Part shown: piece by piece, positions 24,390 through 31,380 of the stretch | Position numbering within the stretch: position 1 is the stretch's first letter | Layout of the letters: every line of letters begins with the position of its first letter | Origin: Caulobacter sp. Root1455 | GTDB taxonomy: Bacteria; Pseudomonadota; Alphaproteobacteria; Caulobacterales; Caulobacteraceae | Assembly: GCF_001426905.1 (NCBI RefSeq) | Contig: NZ_LMFQ01000022.1 | Span: forward strand, 124,147-188,146 | Reading direction: 5' to 3' | DNA: 64,000 nucleotides | The notes under the pieces: model-generated | Databases searched by the model: none | Seen by the model: only the letters and a program-made list of their open reading frames with translations | What the model was told of the DNA's origin: nothing | Position numbers and translations under genes: made by a program

Positions 24390-24480
24390 CTCGTCCTTCG
24401 ACAAGCTCGGGATGAGGCCCGCTTCTGCGACGGCTGAGTTCGAATTCCTCATCCTGAGCCTGTCGAAGGACGAGGAATTC
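24390..24480. repeat. Interspersed repeat, family F copy 2
   Basis: Inverted arms cctcgtccttcgacaagctc and cctgtcgaaggacgagg, with one or two changes from copy 1. It lies just upstream of the EcfG-type promoter. Confidence 0.83.
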
Positions 24481-24529
24481 GCCCGCCGCCCTGGCGACCT
24501 CGCGGCCAAATTGTCGCTTTTTCGACTTA

Positions 24530-24554
24530 GGAACGCTCCTCTCTCCGCCTCGTT
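24530..24554 (+). promoter_or_regulatory. Predicted EcfG/sigma-T general stress promoter
   Basis: GGAAC at 24530-24534 and CGTT at 24551-24554 are separated by exactly 16 bases, the consensus of alphaproteobacterial general-stress sigma factors (SigT in Caulobacter). It stands 45 bases upstream of the start codon of a small hydrophilic protein gene. The match is seen; regulation is inferred. Confidence 0.75.
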
Positions 24555-24599
24555 GATCTCCCCGCCGGAAGCCTCCGGCGCGATCAGGGAGCGACCACC

Positions 24600-24875
24600 A
24601 TGGGTGAAGACACCAACCGCGAAGGCCTGCAGCAACAACCGTCCGACGATCAACGCCGGCAGTCCGACCAGCAGAACCAGCAGGGCGAGACGCGCACGCC
24701 GCAACAGCAGCAGGACGAAGCCGCGCGCAACGCGCCGGGCCAGCAGAACCAGCAAGGCCAGCCGCGTCGTGAGAACGAGGGCGTCGAAGGCGAAGGCGTC
24801 GACGACCTGAACAACGGCCTGGAAGGCGGCGCCGACACCGGCGCCATCGAGCCCGGCCGCACCGACCAGCGCTGA
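24600..24875 (+). CDS. Small glutamine-rich disordered protein, probable general-stress gene
   Basis: A 91-residue protein from ATG (MGEDTNREGLQQQPSDDQRR). It has almost no hydrophobic residues. Q, N, E, D, R and G dominate, with repeated QQNQQGQ-type blocks at about 24-54 and an acidic tail (NEGVEGEGVDDLNN). It is predicted to be wholly disordered and soluble, like hydrophilin-type stress proteins. I know no named family for it. A GGAAC-N16-CGTT promoter precedes it and a rho-independent terminator follows, making a compact single-gene stress unit. Confidence 0.8.
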   Translation: MGEDTNREGLQQQPSDDQRRQSDQQNQQGETRTPQQQQDEAARNAPGQQNQQGQPRRENEGVEGEGVDDLNNGLEGGADTGAIEPGRTDQR

Positions 24876-24894
24876 TCCCAGCGTCTTCGAACCA

Positions 24895-24924
24895 GGCCGC
24901 CTCCTCCCCCGGAGGCGGCCTTTT
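24895..24924 (+). terminator. Rho-independent terminator
   Basis: Perfect 10-base stem ggccgcctcc / ggaggcggcc, six-base loop, then TTTT, 20 bases after the glutamine-rich protein gene. Confidence 0.9.
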
Positions 24925-24965
24925 CGTCCCCTGAAAAGACCCGCACCCGATCCTAGGAACACGCC

Positions 24966-25898
24966 ATGTTGGGTGGCGAACGACTGGCGCGCATCGGCGC
25001 CTTCAGCCCGCAATTCCCCGACGCCGAGGCCCTGCACCGGGGCCTGGCCCACTGGAACCACCGCCGCCTGGCGGTGGGAACGCCCGATCCCGACTGGCGC
25101 GCCGAGCTCTCGGACGAGGCCCGGATGAAGCGGATCGAGGGCGAGTACATCGAGCAGTTCCGCGACCTCATCCTGCCGCTGGTCGCCGGCGTGCCGACCG
25201 ACGCCGACGACTTCGTGGCCTGGTTCGAGGACCTGAGCGAGACCGGCCCCGGCCAGGACGACCCGCTGTTCGATTGGATCGAGGGCGCGGCCGGCCTGGA
25301 GGACATCAAGTGGTTCCTGACCCAGGAAGCGGCCGGCGAGGCCGGCTTCGACGACCTGGTGGCGATGACCCAGGTCAAGGTCAGCGACCGCGCCAAGCTG
25401 GAGCTGGCCCGCAACTACTGGGACGAGATGGGCCGGGGCGCGGCGGCCGGCATGCATGGCCCGATGCTGACCCGCACGACGGAAGTCCTGGGCCTGACGC
25501 CGACCATCGACTCCACCCTGTGGCAGTCGCTGTGCCTGGCCAACACCATGACCGCCTTCGCCACCACGCGGCGCTACACCTACCAGTCGATCGGCGCCCT
25601 GGGCGTGGTCGAGCTGACCGCCCCGGGCCGGGTGGCCTGCGTCGACGCGGGCCTCAAGCGCCTGGGCGTCTCGCCCGCCGCCCGCAAATATTTCGCCCTG
25701 CACGCCCAGCTGGACGTCGAGCACTCCAAGGCCTGGAACGCCGAGGCCCTGCACCCGCTGGTCAGCGAACGCCCCGACTGCGCCCGCTTCATCGCCGAGG
25801 GCGCCGTCATGCGGCTGATCTGCGGCGAGCAGTGCTTCGACACCTACCGCGCCCACCTGTGGGCCCACGTGCACCCGGTGGTCTACGCGGCGGAGTGA
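24966..25898 (+). CDS. Iron-containing redox enzyme, heme-oxygenase-like (HDO) fold
   Basis: A 310-residue soluble protein. The all-helical pattern with LARNYWDEMGRGAAAGMHGPM (about 145-165) and YFALHAQLDVEHSKAW (about 244-259) supplies the Glu, Asp and His ligands typical of heme-oxygenase-like diiron oxidases (the iron-containing redox enzyme family, PF14518-like). Such enzymes act on amino- or fatty-acid-like substrates or oxidise C-H/C-N bonds. The substrate here is unknown. The gene follows a stress gene and its terminator, so it probably has its own promoter. Confidence 0.8.
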   Translation: MLGGERLARIGAFSPQFPDAEALHRGLAHWNHRRLAVGTPDPDWRAELSDEARMKRIEGEYIEQFRDLILPLVAGVPTDADDFVAWFEDLSETGPGQDDPLFDWIEGAAGLEDIKWFLTQEAAGEAGFDDLVAMTQVKVSDRAKLELARNYWDEMGRGAAAGMHGPMLTRTTEVLGLTPTIDSTLWQSLCLANTMTAFATTRRYTYQSIGALGVVELTAPGRVACVDAGLKRLGVSPAARKYFALHAQLDVEHSKAWNAEALHPLVSERPDCARFIAEGAVMRLICGEQCFDTYRAHLWAHVHPVVYAAE

Positions 25899-25930
25899 GG
25901 ACTTCGGTCGGCGCCTACCTCTTCTTGGTC

Positions 25931-26059
25931 GTCATCCCGGGCCTTGTGCCCGGGACCCCTGGTTCAGCTGAACCGTGAGACACAAGCGGTTCGCCGGCGA
26001 ACCGCCCCCGCTGCACCTGCGGCGGACAGAGGGGTCCCGGGCACAAGGCCCGGGATGAC
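25931..26059. repeat. Interspersed repeat, family D copy 2
   Basis: gtcatcccgggccttgtgcc and its inverted copy ggcacaaggcccgggatgac bound a GC-rich centre with aaccgtgag and gcggacagaggggtccc. It lies between convergent genes (iron enzyme and kup), so it could end transcription from both sides. Confidence 0.88.
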
Positions 26060-26099
26060 GCCTGAAAGGGGTGCGAAGCTCGTGAGCGAAGAGGCGCCC

Positions 26100-28013
26100 C
26101 TACACCACCACCTGCGACCCCATCTCCACCACCCGGCCGGCGGGGATGTGGAAGTAGTCGATCGGATCGGCGGCGTTCCTGACCATCCAGATGAACAGCC
26201 GGTCCTGCCACAGGGGCATGCCGGCCCCGGGCGAGGCCACCACCGTGCGGCGGCCGACGAAGAACGAGGTCGACATCAGGTCGAAGGCCAGGCCGCGCCG
26301 CCGGCAGCTGCCCAGCGCGCGCGGAATGTGCGGCGTCTCCATGAAGCCGTAGTGGACGATCACCCGCTTGAAGCCCGCCCCCCCTCCGCCTTCGCCCAGG
26401 GGTTCGATCTCGATCCGGTCCTTCTCGGCGACCCGCGGCTGATCGGCCGTCCGCACGGTCATGATCACGTTGTCGGCGTGCAGCACCTTGTTGTGCTTGA
26501 GATTGTGCAGCAGGGCGACGGGAGCGACCGAGGGGTCCGAGGTCAGGAAGATCGCCGTGCCGGGCACCGGATGCGGCGGCCGGGCCCGCAGGTTGTCGAT
26601 CAGATCGACCAGCGCGATCGAGTCGCGATGGACCTTCTGGTGCAGCAGGTCGCTGCCCGTCCGCCAGGTCCACATGACCAGGATGATGGCCCCGGCCGCC
26701 GCCAGGGGGACCCAGCCGCCCTCGGCGATCTTCAGGGCGTTGGAGCCCAGGAACACCAGGTCCAGCGCCAGGAACGGCGCCAGCAGGGCCACGCAGGCCC
26801 ACAACGGCCACCGCCAGTGACGGCGCGCCACCACGAACAGCAGGGCCACGGTCACGACCATGGTGGTGGTCACCGCCACCCCGTAGGCCGAGGCCATGTT
26901 CGACGAGGTGCGGAACATGAACAGCAGGAACAGCACGCCCACCGCCAGGGCGACATTGACCTGCGGCACGAAGATCTGGCCGGCCACGGTCTCGCTGGTG
27001 CGCTTGATGTCCAGACGCGGCAGCAGGCCCAGCTGCACCGCCTGCTGGGTGACCGAGAAGGCCCCGGTGATCACCGCCTGGCTGGCGATGATGGTGGCGG
27101 CCGTGGTCAGGGCCATCACCGGCCAGTAGACCGCGTGCGGGATCAGGTCGAAGAACGGGTTGTCGATGGCGGCCGGGCGGATCAGGCACAGCGCGCCCTG
27201 GCCCAGATAGTTCAGCATCAGGCACGGCAGGGCCACCGTCAGCCAGCCGGCGCGGATCGGGCCTTTGCCGAAATGGCCCATGTCGGCGTACAGCGCCTCG
27301 GCCCCGGTCACGCACAGGAAGACGCTGCCCAGGATCGTCACGCCCAGCAGGCCGTCGGCCATCATCAGCCTGACGGCGTAGACGGGGCTCAGCGCCAGCA
27401 GGATCTCGGGCCGTTGCAGCACGAACGGCAGGCCCAGGGCCGCCAGGACCACGAACCAGACCAGGGTGATCGGCCCGAAGAACCGTCCCACCACCTCGGT
27501 GCCGCGTGACTGCACGGCGAACAGGCCCAGCAGGATGACCGCCGCCAGCGGCAGGACGAACGGCGCGAAATGGGCGCCGATCACCGGGGCGGTCGTCAGC
27601 CCCTCGACGGCCGACAGCACGGAGATCGCCGGGGTGATCAGGCCGTCGCCGTAGAACAGGGCGGCCCCGACGATGCCCAGCAGCACCAGCCAGGCCGAGC
27701 GCTTCTTCAGGGCGTTCTGGGCCAGGGCCATCAGGGCCAGGGTGCCGCCCTCGCCGCCGTTGTCGGCCCGCATCACGATCGCGACGTACTTCAGGGTGAC
27801 CACCAGGGTCAGGGCCCAGAACACCAGCGACACCACGCCGAACACCGCCGCCTGCGGGTCCACGCCTCGGGCGTGGGCCAGGGCCTCGCGCATGGCGTAG
27901 AGCGGGCTGGTGCCGATGTCGCCGAACACCACGCCCAGCGCCCCCAGCCACAGGGCCCCGAACCGGGCGGCGCGCGCCCCCGGGTGGGTCGGCTCGGGTG
28001 AGGTATGGGCCAT
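26100..28013 (-). CDS. kup: KUP family potassium uptake transporter
   Basis: A 637-residue inner-membrane protein from the ATG at 28013 (MAHTSPEPTHPGARAARFG), which gives the usual Kup length; a longer frame from 28094 is less likely. The family signature GALGVVFGDIGTSPLYAM lies near residue 22-39, then about 12 membrane helices to about residue 450 (including GAEALYADMGHFG and ATIIASQAVITGAFSV). A soluble C-terminal domain follows, with HNLKHNKVLHADNVIMTV. It takes up potassium with protons. It appears monocistronic. Confidence 0.95.
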   Translation of the reverse strand: MAHTSPEPTHPGARAARFGALWLGALGVVFGDIGTSPLYAMREALAHARGVDPQAAVFGVVSLVFWALTLVVTLKYVAIVMRADNGGEGGTLALMALAQNALKKRSAWLVLLGIVGAALFYGDGLITPAISVLSAVEGLTTAPVIGAHFAPFVLPLAAVILLGLFAVQSRGTEVVGRFFGPITLVWFVVLAALGLPFVLQRPEILLALSPVYAVRLMMADGLLGVTILGSVFLCVTGAEALYADMGHFGKGPIRAGWLTVALPCLMLNYLGQGALCLIRPAAIDNPFFDLIPHAVYWPVMALTTAATIIASQAVITGAFSVTQQAVQLGLLPRLDIKRTSETVAGQIFVPQVNVALAVGVLFLLFMFRTSSNMASAYGVAVTTTMVVTVALLFVVARRHWRWPLWACVALLAPFLALDLVFLGSNALKIAEGGWVPLAAAGAIILVMWTWRTGSDLLHQKVHRDSIALVDLIDNLRARPPHPVPGTAIFLTSDPSVAPVALLHNLKHNKVLHADNVIMTVRTADQPRVAEKDRIEIEPLGEGGGGAGFKRVIVHYGFMETPHIPRALGSCRRRGLAFDLMSTSFFVGRRTVVASPGAGMPLWQDRLFIWMVRNAADPIDYFHIPAGRVVEMGSQVVV

Positions 28014-28117
28014 CAGGCTCGCGTCCGTCGGAGAGAAGCGGTGGCCTACAGGCGGTCGGCGTAAGGGCGCCATGTGGATTTCGGGCGCGGGCATAAGGGC
28101 GTCATAAAGATTCCGCG

Positions 28118-28149
28118 CCGGGGGACATGCACTTGTGCGTGTCCCCCGG
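28118..28149. repeat. Imperfect hairpin between kup and rhtA-like genes
   Basis: ccgggggacatgcac pairs 14 of 15 with gtgcgtgtcccccgg and has a short loop. It lies directly after the stop of the exporter gene and probably serves as its transcript end. Its sequence resembles the arms at 20880 (gggggaca). Confidence 0.65.
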
Positions 28150-28151
28150 CC

Positions 28152-29039
28152 CTAGTCGTGCAGCGGCGCCTCGGCCTGCCTGCGCGACGGGTCGGTGGCC
28201 ACCGTGCCCACCGAGGCGGCGATCACGAAGGCGATGGCCAGCCATTGGCGGGGCGCCAGGTGTTCGCCCAGCACCAGCAGGCCGGCCAGGGCCCCGACCG
28301 CCGGCTCCAGGCTGAGCATCACCCCGAAACTGCGCTTGGAGATGCCGCGCAGGGCGACCATCTCCAGCGAATAGGGAATGGCGCTGGAGACCACCGCCAC
28401 CACCAGGCCCAGGCCGATGGCGACCGGGTTCAGCAGCGCGGCGCCCGCGGTCGCCAGGCCGAACGGCGCGATGACCAGGGCCGCCGTCGCCATGCCCAGG
28501 GCCACCGAGCGGCCGCCGTGCAGGTGTCCGGTCCGCTGGCCCGCGATGATGTACAGCGCCCAGAACACCGCCGCCGCCGCGGCGAAGGCCACGCCGACCA
28601 GGTCGAGGTTCAGGCTCGTGTCGCCCAGCGGCAGCAGCAGGCCAAGGCCCGCCACGGCCAGGGCGATCCAGACGAAGTGGATGGGCTTGCGGGCGTGGAT
28701 CATCGCCAGGCTCAGCGGGCCGGTGAACTCGATGGCGATGGCCAGGCCCAGCGGGATCGTGCGGATGGCCATGTAGAAGCACAGGTTCATCGCCCCCATC
28801 ACCGCCCCGTAGGTCGCCACGGCGATCAGGTCCTTGCGGGCCAGGGGCGTCCGCCACGGCCGCCAGATCAGGCACAGGATCAGGGCCGAGAACCCCACCC
28901 GATAGGCGCTGGTCCCCTGGGCTCCGACCAGCGGGAACAGGGTCTTGGCGAACGAGGTCCCGGCGCACAGCGACACCATGGCCCCGAGCAGGCAGACGTA
29001 GGGCAGAGCGGCGCGCAGAGGCGAGGCGGCGGGAGACAT
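28152..29039 (-). CDS. rhtA: EamA/DMT-family amino acid exporter, RhtA-like
   Basis: A 295-residue inner-membrane protein with ten hydrophobic segments in two EamA repeats. RhtA-like features are SFAKTLFPLVGAQGTSAYR at about 29-47, IPLGLAIAIEFTGPL near 93-107, and SSAIPYSLEMVALRGISKR near 217-235. RhtA exports threonine and homoserine; the close match supports an amino acid or amine exporter, while the exact substrate is inferred. Confidence 0.85.
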   Translation of the reverse strand: MSPAASPLRAALPYVCLLGAMVSLCAGTSFAKTLFPLVGAQGTSAYRVGFSALILCLIWRPWRTPLARKDLIAVATYGAVMGAMNLCFYMAIRTIPLGLAIAIEFTGPLSLAMIHARKPIHFVWIALAVAGLGLLLPLGDTSLNLDLVGVAFAAAAAVFWALYIIAGQRTGHLHGGRSVALGMATAALVIAPFGLATAGAALLNPVAIGLGLVVAVVSSAIPYSLEMVALRGISKRSFGVMLSLEPAVGALAGLLVLGEHLAPRQWLAIAFVIAASVGTVATDPSRRQAEAPLHD

Positions 29040-29089
29040 ACGGCGTCTCTAGCAGGGATGGGCGCGGCCGCCCATGGACCCGAACGCAA

Positions 29090-29117
29090 GACGCCCGCCC
29101 CTTTCGGAGCGGGCGTC
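29090..29117 (-). terminator. Hairpin after the Cys-rich small gene
   Basis: A 9-base perfect stem gacgcccgc / gcgggcgtc, read on the minus strand after the 48-residue Cys-rich gene. Only a weak T-stretch follows (tcttgcgtt). Confidence 0.55.
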
Positions 29118-29140
29118 CCGGCCTAGCCTAGAGGGCTGGA

Positions 29141-29287
29141 TCAGCAGCAGGGACCGCCGTTGCAGCAGGCCGCGCCGAGGGCGCAGCAGGCTCCAACGGC
29201 CTTGGTCACGGCTTCGGGGGCGGCGGCGTAGGCGGCCGACGCCGAGACAAGCAGCATCAGCGCCGCCGTCGAAAGGATACGTTTCAT
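29141..29287 (-). CDS. Small exported cysteine-rich protein
   Basis: A 48-residue frame, ATG to TGA. Residues 1-22 form a signal peptide (MKRILSTAALMLLVSASAAY). The mature part ends in three vicinal cysteine pairs, CCALGAACCNGGPCC, within its last 15 residues. Six cysteines in so short a peptide suggest metal binding or disulfide cross-linking in the periplasm. I know no named family. It follows a second His/Met/Cys-rich exported protein by 48 bases on the same strand, probably in one transcript. Confidence 0.75.
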   Translation of the reverse strand: MKRILSTAALMLLVSASAAYAAAPEAVTKAVGACCALGAACCNGGPCC

Positions 29288-29335
29288 GATGGGTTTCCGA
29301 TTTCAGATTGAAGGATGAAATTCTGAATTCGGACC

Positions 29336-29671
29336 TCACCGCGGCGGCGGAAGCTCCGGGGCCGGCGCGCGTCCCGGCGGCCAAGGGGAGGGCGTGGGGG
29401 CCGGGATCGCCAGACCGGTCTCAACGGGCTCGGCGATCTGCGTCCCGGGCGCCGCGATGACCTGGCAGGCGACGACGCAGCCGTCCGAACACAGGGACTT
29501 GCCCCTGTCGTGGCCCCCATCGTGATCCATGTCGTGACACGGCGCCTGCGCGTGGCTGGAATCCATCGGCATGGCGGCGGTCGGCATCGCCGGCGCGCCG
29601 AGCAACAGGATCGCGCTCAGGAGCATCAGCCCCCGCGCCCACCAGCTTGCTTTCACGGCGCCAGGTTTCAT
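29336..29671 (-). CDS. Exported His/Met/Cys-rich small protein, putative metal binder
   Basis: A 111-residue protein from the ATG at 29671 (MKPGAVKASWWARGLMLLSA), chosen for its AGGG upstream; an in-frame GTG at 29695 is the alternative. The signal peptide ends near residue 33 (PTAA). The next 45 residues contain MPMDSSHAQAPCHDMDHDGG and KSLCSDGCVVACQV, a cluster of His, Met, Asp and Cys ligands like those in copper- or zinc-handling periplasmic proteins. The C-terminus is proline-rich. Function is inferred only from composition. Confidence 0.7.
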   Translation of the reverse strand: MKPGAVKASWWARGLMLLSAILLLGAPAMPTAAMPMDSSHAQAPCHDMDHDGGHDRGKSLCSDGCVVACQVIAAPGTQIAEPVETGLAIPAPTPSPWPPGRAPAPELPPPR

Positions 29672-29738
29672 GGTGATGACCCTACGCCGTTTCACAGCCG
29701 ACGGAAGCGTGGCCGTTCCTTACGTATCGCGGGGAGAA

Positions 29739-29868
29739 CCCTCTTCCCCCTCCGGGGGAAGACGGCCGAAGGCCCGTAGGGGGCAAGTGTTCAACTGCAG
29801 GGCGGAGGCGTACCCGCTTGCCCCCACCTGGCGGCTTCGCCGCCTGTCCGCCCCCATAGGGGGCGGAA
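29739..29868. repeat. Interspersed repeat, family A copy 5 (modules rearranged)
   Basis: The tccccctccgggggaag module with ggggcaagt precedes a cttgcccccacc module with gcccccatagggggc. The order of the modules is swapped relative to copies 1 and 2, with the two gcaag ends facing each other. Confidence 0.82.
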
Positions 29869-29883
29869 CGCTCGCTGCGCTCG

Positions 29884-30081
29884 CTAGAACCCCTCGTCGT
29901 CCTCGACGCCCTCTTCCTCCTCGCCGCCCATGGCCGCTTCCAGGCTCTCGATGATGTCGTCCATCTGGGCGGGCGTGATCGAGACATAGAGCGCCTCGCC
30001 GCCGATCGCCGAGACCAGCAGGCGGTAGCCGTCCTCGGTTTCCTGCAGACTGAAGGTTTCGAGGGGCTGCAGCTTGGCCAT
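29884..30081 (-). CDS. Small acidic-tailed hypothetical protein
   Basis: A 65-residue protein from the ATG at 30081 (MAKLQPLETFSLQETEDGYR). One small beta-alpha domain (YRLLVSAIGGEALYVSITP, then AQMDDIIESLEAAM) is followed by the very acidic tail GGEEEEGVEDDEGF. It is soluble, with no known family. The longer upstream frame is antisense to the divergent gene and was discarded. Confidence 0.65.
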   Translation of the reverse strand: MAKLQPLETFSLQETEDGYRLLVSAIGGEALYVSITPAQMDDIIESLEAAMGGEEEEGVEDDEGF

Positions 30082-30201
30082 GGCGCGGGGTTCCGACGTT
30101 AGCGAAATGGAGTGGAAGGCGGGGATATAGGGGGGGACGGCGGATTTCGCCATGTAACCATTTCCGGCGCCGCGCGAACTCACCCCCATCGGGAGGACGC
30201 C

Positions 30202-30474
30202 ATGACCAGCCAGACCACCACGATCAACGGCTTCGCGTGCAAGGACTGCACGGACATCGACTACGCCAAGAAGCACATCGACCCGGCCCATCCCAAGAAC
30301 GGCCCCTACGACATCAACAAGCCCAAGGCCGAGGACGACAAGGCCAAGGGGCCCGCGGACCCGGCCGTGCTCTACGCCGGCGCGGTCACCGGTCCCGGCG
30401 CGATCGACCCGGCCCGGCGCGAGGCGCTGAAGCCGGTGCGGGTGGAAGGCGGGAACCTGGACGTGAAGTCCTGA
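30202..30474 (+). CDS. Small hydrophilic hypothetical protein
   Basis: A 90-residue protein from ATG with GGGAGGA upstream. It starts MTSQTTTINGFACKDCTDID and contains one C-x-x-C pair (CKDC). The rest is charged and mostly without hydrophobic core (AKKHIDPAHPKNGPYDINKP), so it may be largely unstructured. No family is recognised. It is divergent from the acidic-tailed gene across a 120-base promoter gap and convergent with the TetR gene. Confidence 0.68.
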   Translation: MTSQTTTINGFACKDCTDIDYAKKHIDPAHPKNGPYDINKPKAEDDKAKGPADPAVLYAGAVTGPGAIDPARREALKPVRVEGGNLDVKS

Positions 30475-30489
30475 CCCCTCCCCCAGGGA

Positions 30490-31122
30490 CTATTTGAGCG
30501 CCCCGCGTCGCAGCATCGCGATGTGGCCGGCGATCAGGGCCTCGCGCTCGGTCCACGGGAACTCCGGCCGGGCGATCAGCAGCGAGACCAGGCCGTGCAG
30601 GCCCGCCCACAGGGTCTGGGTCAGGCGCAGGGGGTCGTCGTCGTGGGTCAGGCCGGCGGCGTGCAGCTCGGCGATCATCGCCACGAAGCCCTGGAAGGCC
30701 TCCATGCCCGCCGCCATCGGCCGGCCGCCGGTGCGGGCGTTGAAGGAGCCGTCGTGGCTCTTCTCGACCATGAAGGCCACGCGGTAGGCGTCGGGCTCGC
30801 TCAGGCCGAAATCGATATAGGTCATCATCGCGCGGTCGAACATTTCGGGCGTCGGCGTCCAGCGCGACTTGCCGTCGTCCATCCGCGCCTTGAGCTTGGC
30901 GAAGGCCCGCACGCACAGCTCGGCGATCAGGTCGTCCTTGGTGGCGAAATAGGCGTAGAGCGCCGGCTGGCTGATCCCGGCCGCCTCGGCGATCTGCCGG
31001 GTGGAGACCACGTGCACGTCCTTGGCGCTGAACAGCCGCAGGGCCGCGTCGAGGATCTCCTCGCGGCGCTCGGCGCCTTGCCCCTTGGGCTTGCGGGGCG
31101 ATCTGACCTGCGGCGACTTCAT
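30490..31122 (-). CDS. TetR-family repressor of the adjacent RND efflux genes
   Basis: A 210-residue regulator from the ATG at 31122 (MKSPQVRSPRKPKGQGAERR). The helix-turn-helix lies at about 22-66: ILDAALRLFSAKDVHVVSTR, QIAEAAGISQPALYAYFATK. The C-terminal ligand domain is helical. It is divergent from the RND adaptor gene, with palindromic operator candidates in between, which is the usual arrangement for a local repressor induced by a pump substrate. The inducing ligand is unknown. Confidence 0.9.
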   Translation of the reverse strand: MKSPQVRSPRKPKGQGAERREEILDAALRLFSAKDVHVVSTRQIAEAAGISQPALYAYFATKDDLIAELCVRAFAKLKARMDDGKSRWTPTPEMFDRAMMTYIDFGLSEPDAYRVAFMVEKSHDGSFNARTGGRPMAAGMEAFQGFVAMIAELHAAGLTHDDDPLRLTQTLWAGLHGLVSLLIARPEFPWTEREALIAGHIAMLRRGALK

Positions 31123-31173
31123 CGTGTTCGAGCCTTTCTCAAGCCTCGCGCGGCTTGACAAGCCGCGATAATC

Positions 31174-31203
31174 TATCACTGATAACTTATCACTGATCGA
31201 TAG
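31174..31203. promoter_or_regulatory. Twin TetR-type operator candidates
   Basis: Palindrome TATCA-C-TGATA at 31174-31184 and a second TATCACTGAT at 31189-31198, 15 bases apart, in the tetR/RND divergent promoter. On the minus strand the first reads TATCAGTGATAGA, matching the core of the classical tetO operator. Placement 50-80 bases from the TetR start supports autoregulation. Confidence 0.7.
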
Positions 31204-31254
31204 TCGAGAGGGCGGGTCATGGTCGGGGACTTGGAAGCCGGATCGGCGCGGGAG

Positions 31255-31380
31255 GCCCCCTCCGTCCGCTGCGCGGCCACCTCCCCCGTTGCACGGGGGA
31301 GGAGAAGGTCGGCGCCGCCTGCTCCTCACCCGCGAAGCGGGGGAGGTGGCGCGAGGCGCAGCCTCGTGACGGAGGGGGCG
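31255..31380. repeat. Interspersed repeat, family C copy 1 (overlaps RND adaptor start)
   Basis: Inverted ends ccccctccgt / acggaggggg, with internal cctcccccgttgcacgggggag and gaagcgggggaggtggcgcg modules. Its right end contains the GTG proposed as the adaptor start and encodes its first residues. Confidence 0.87.
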
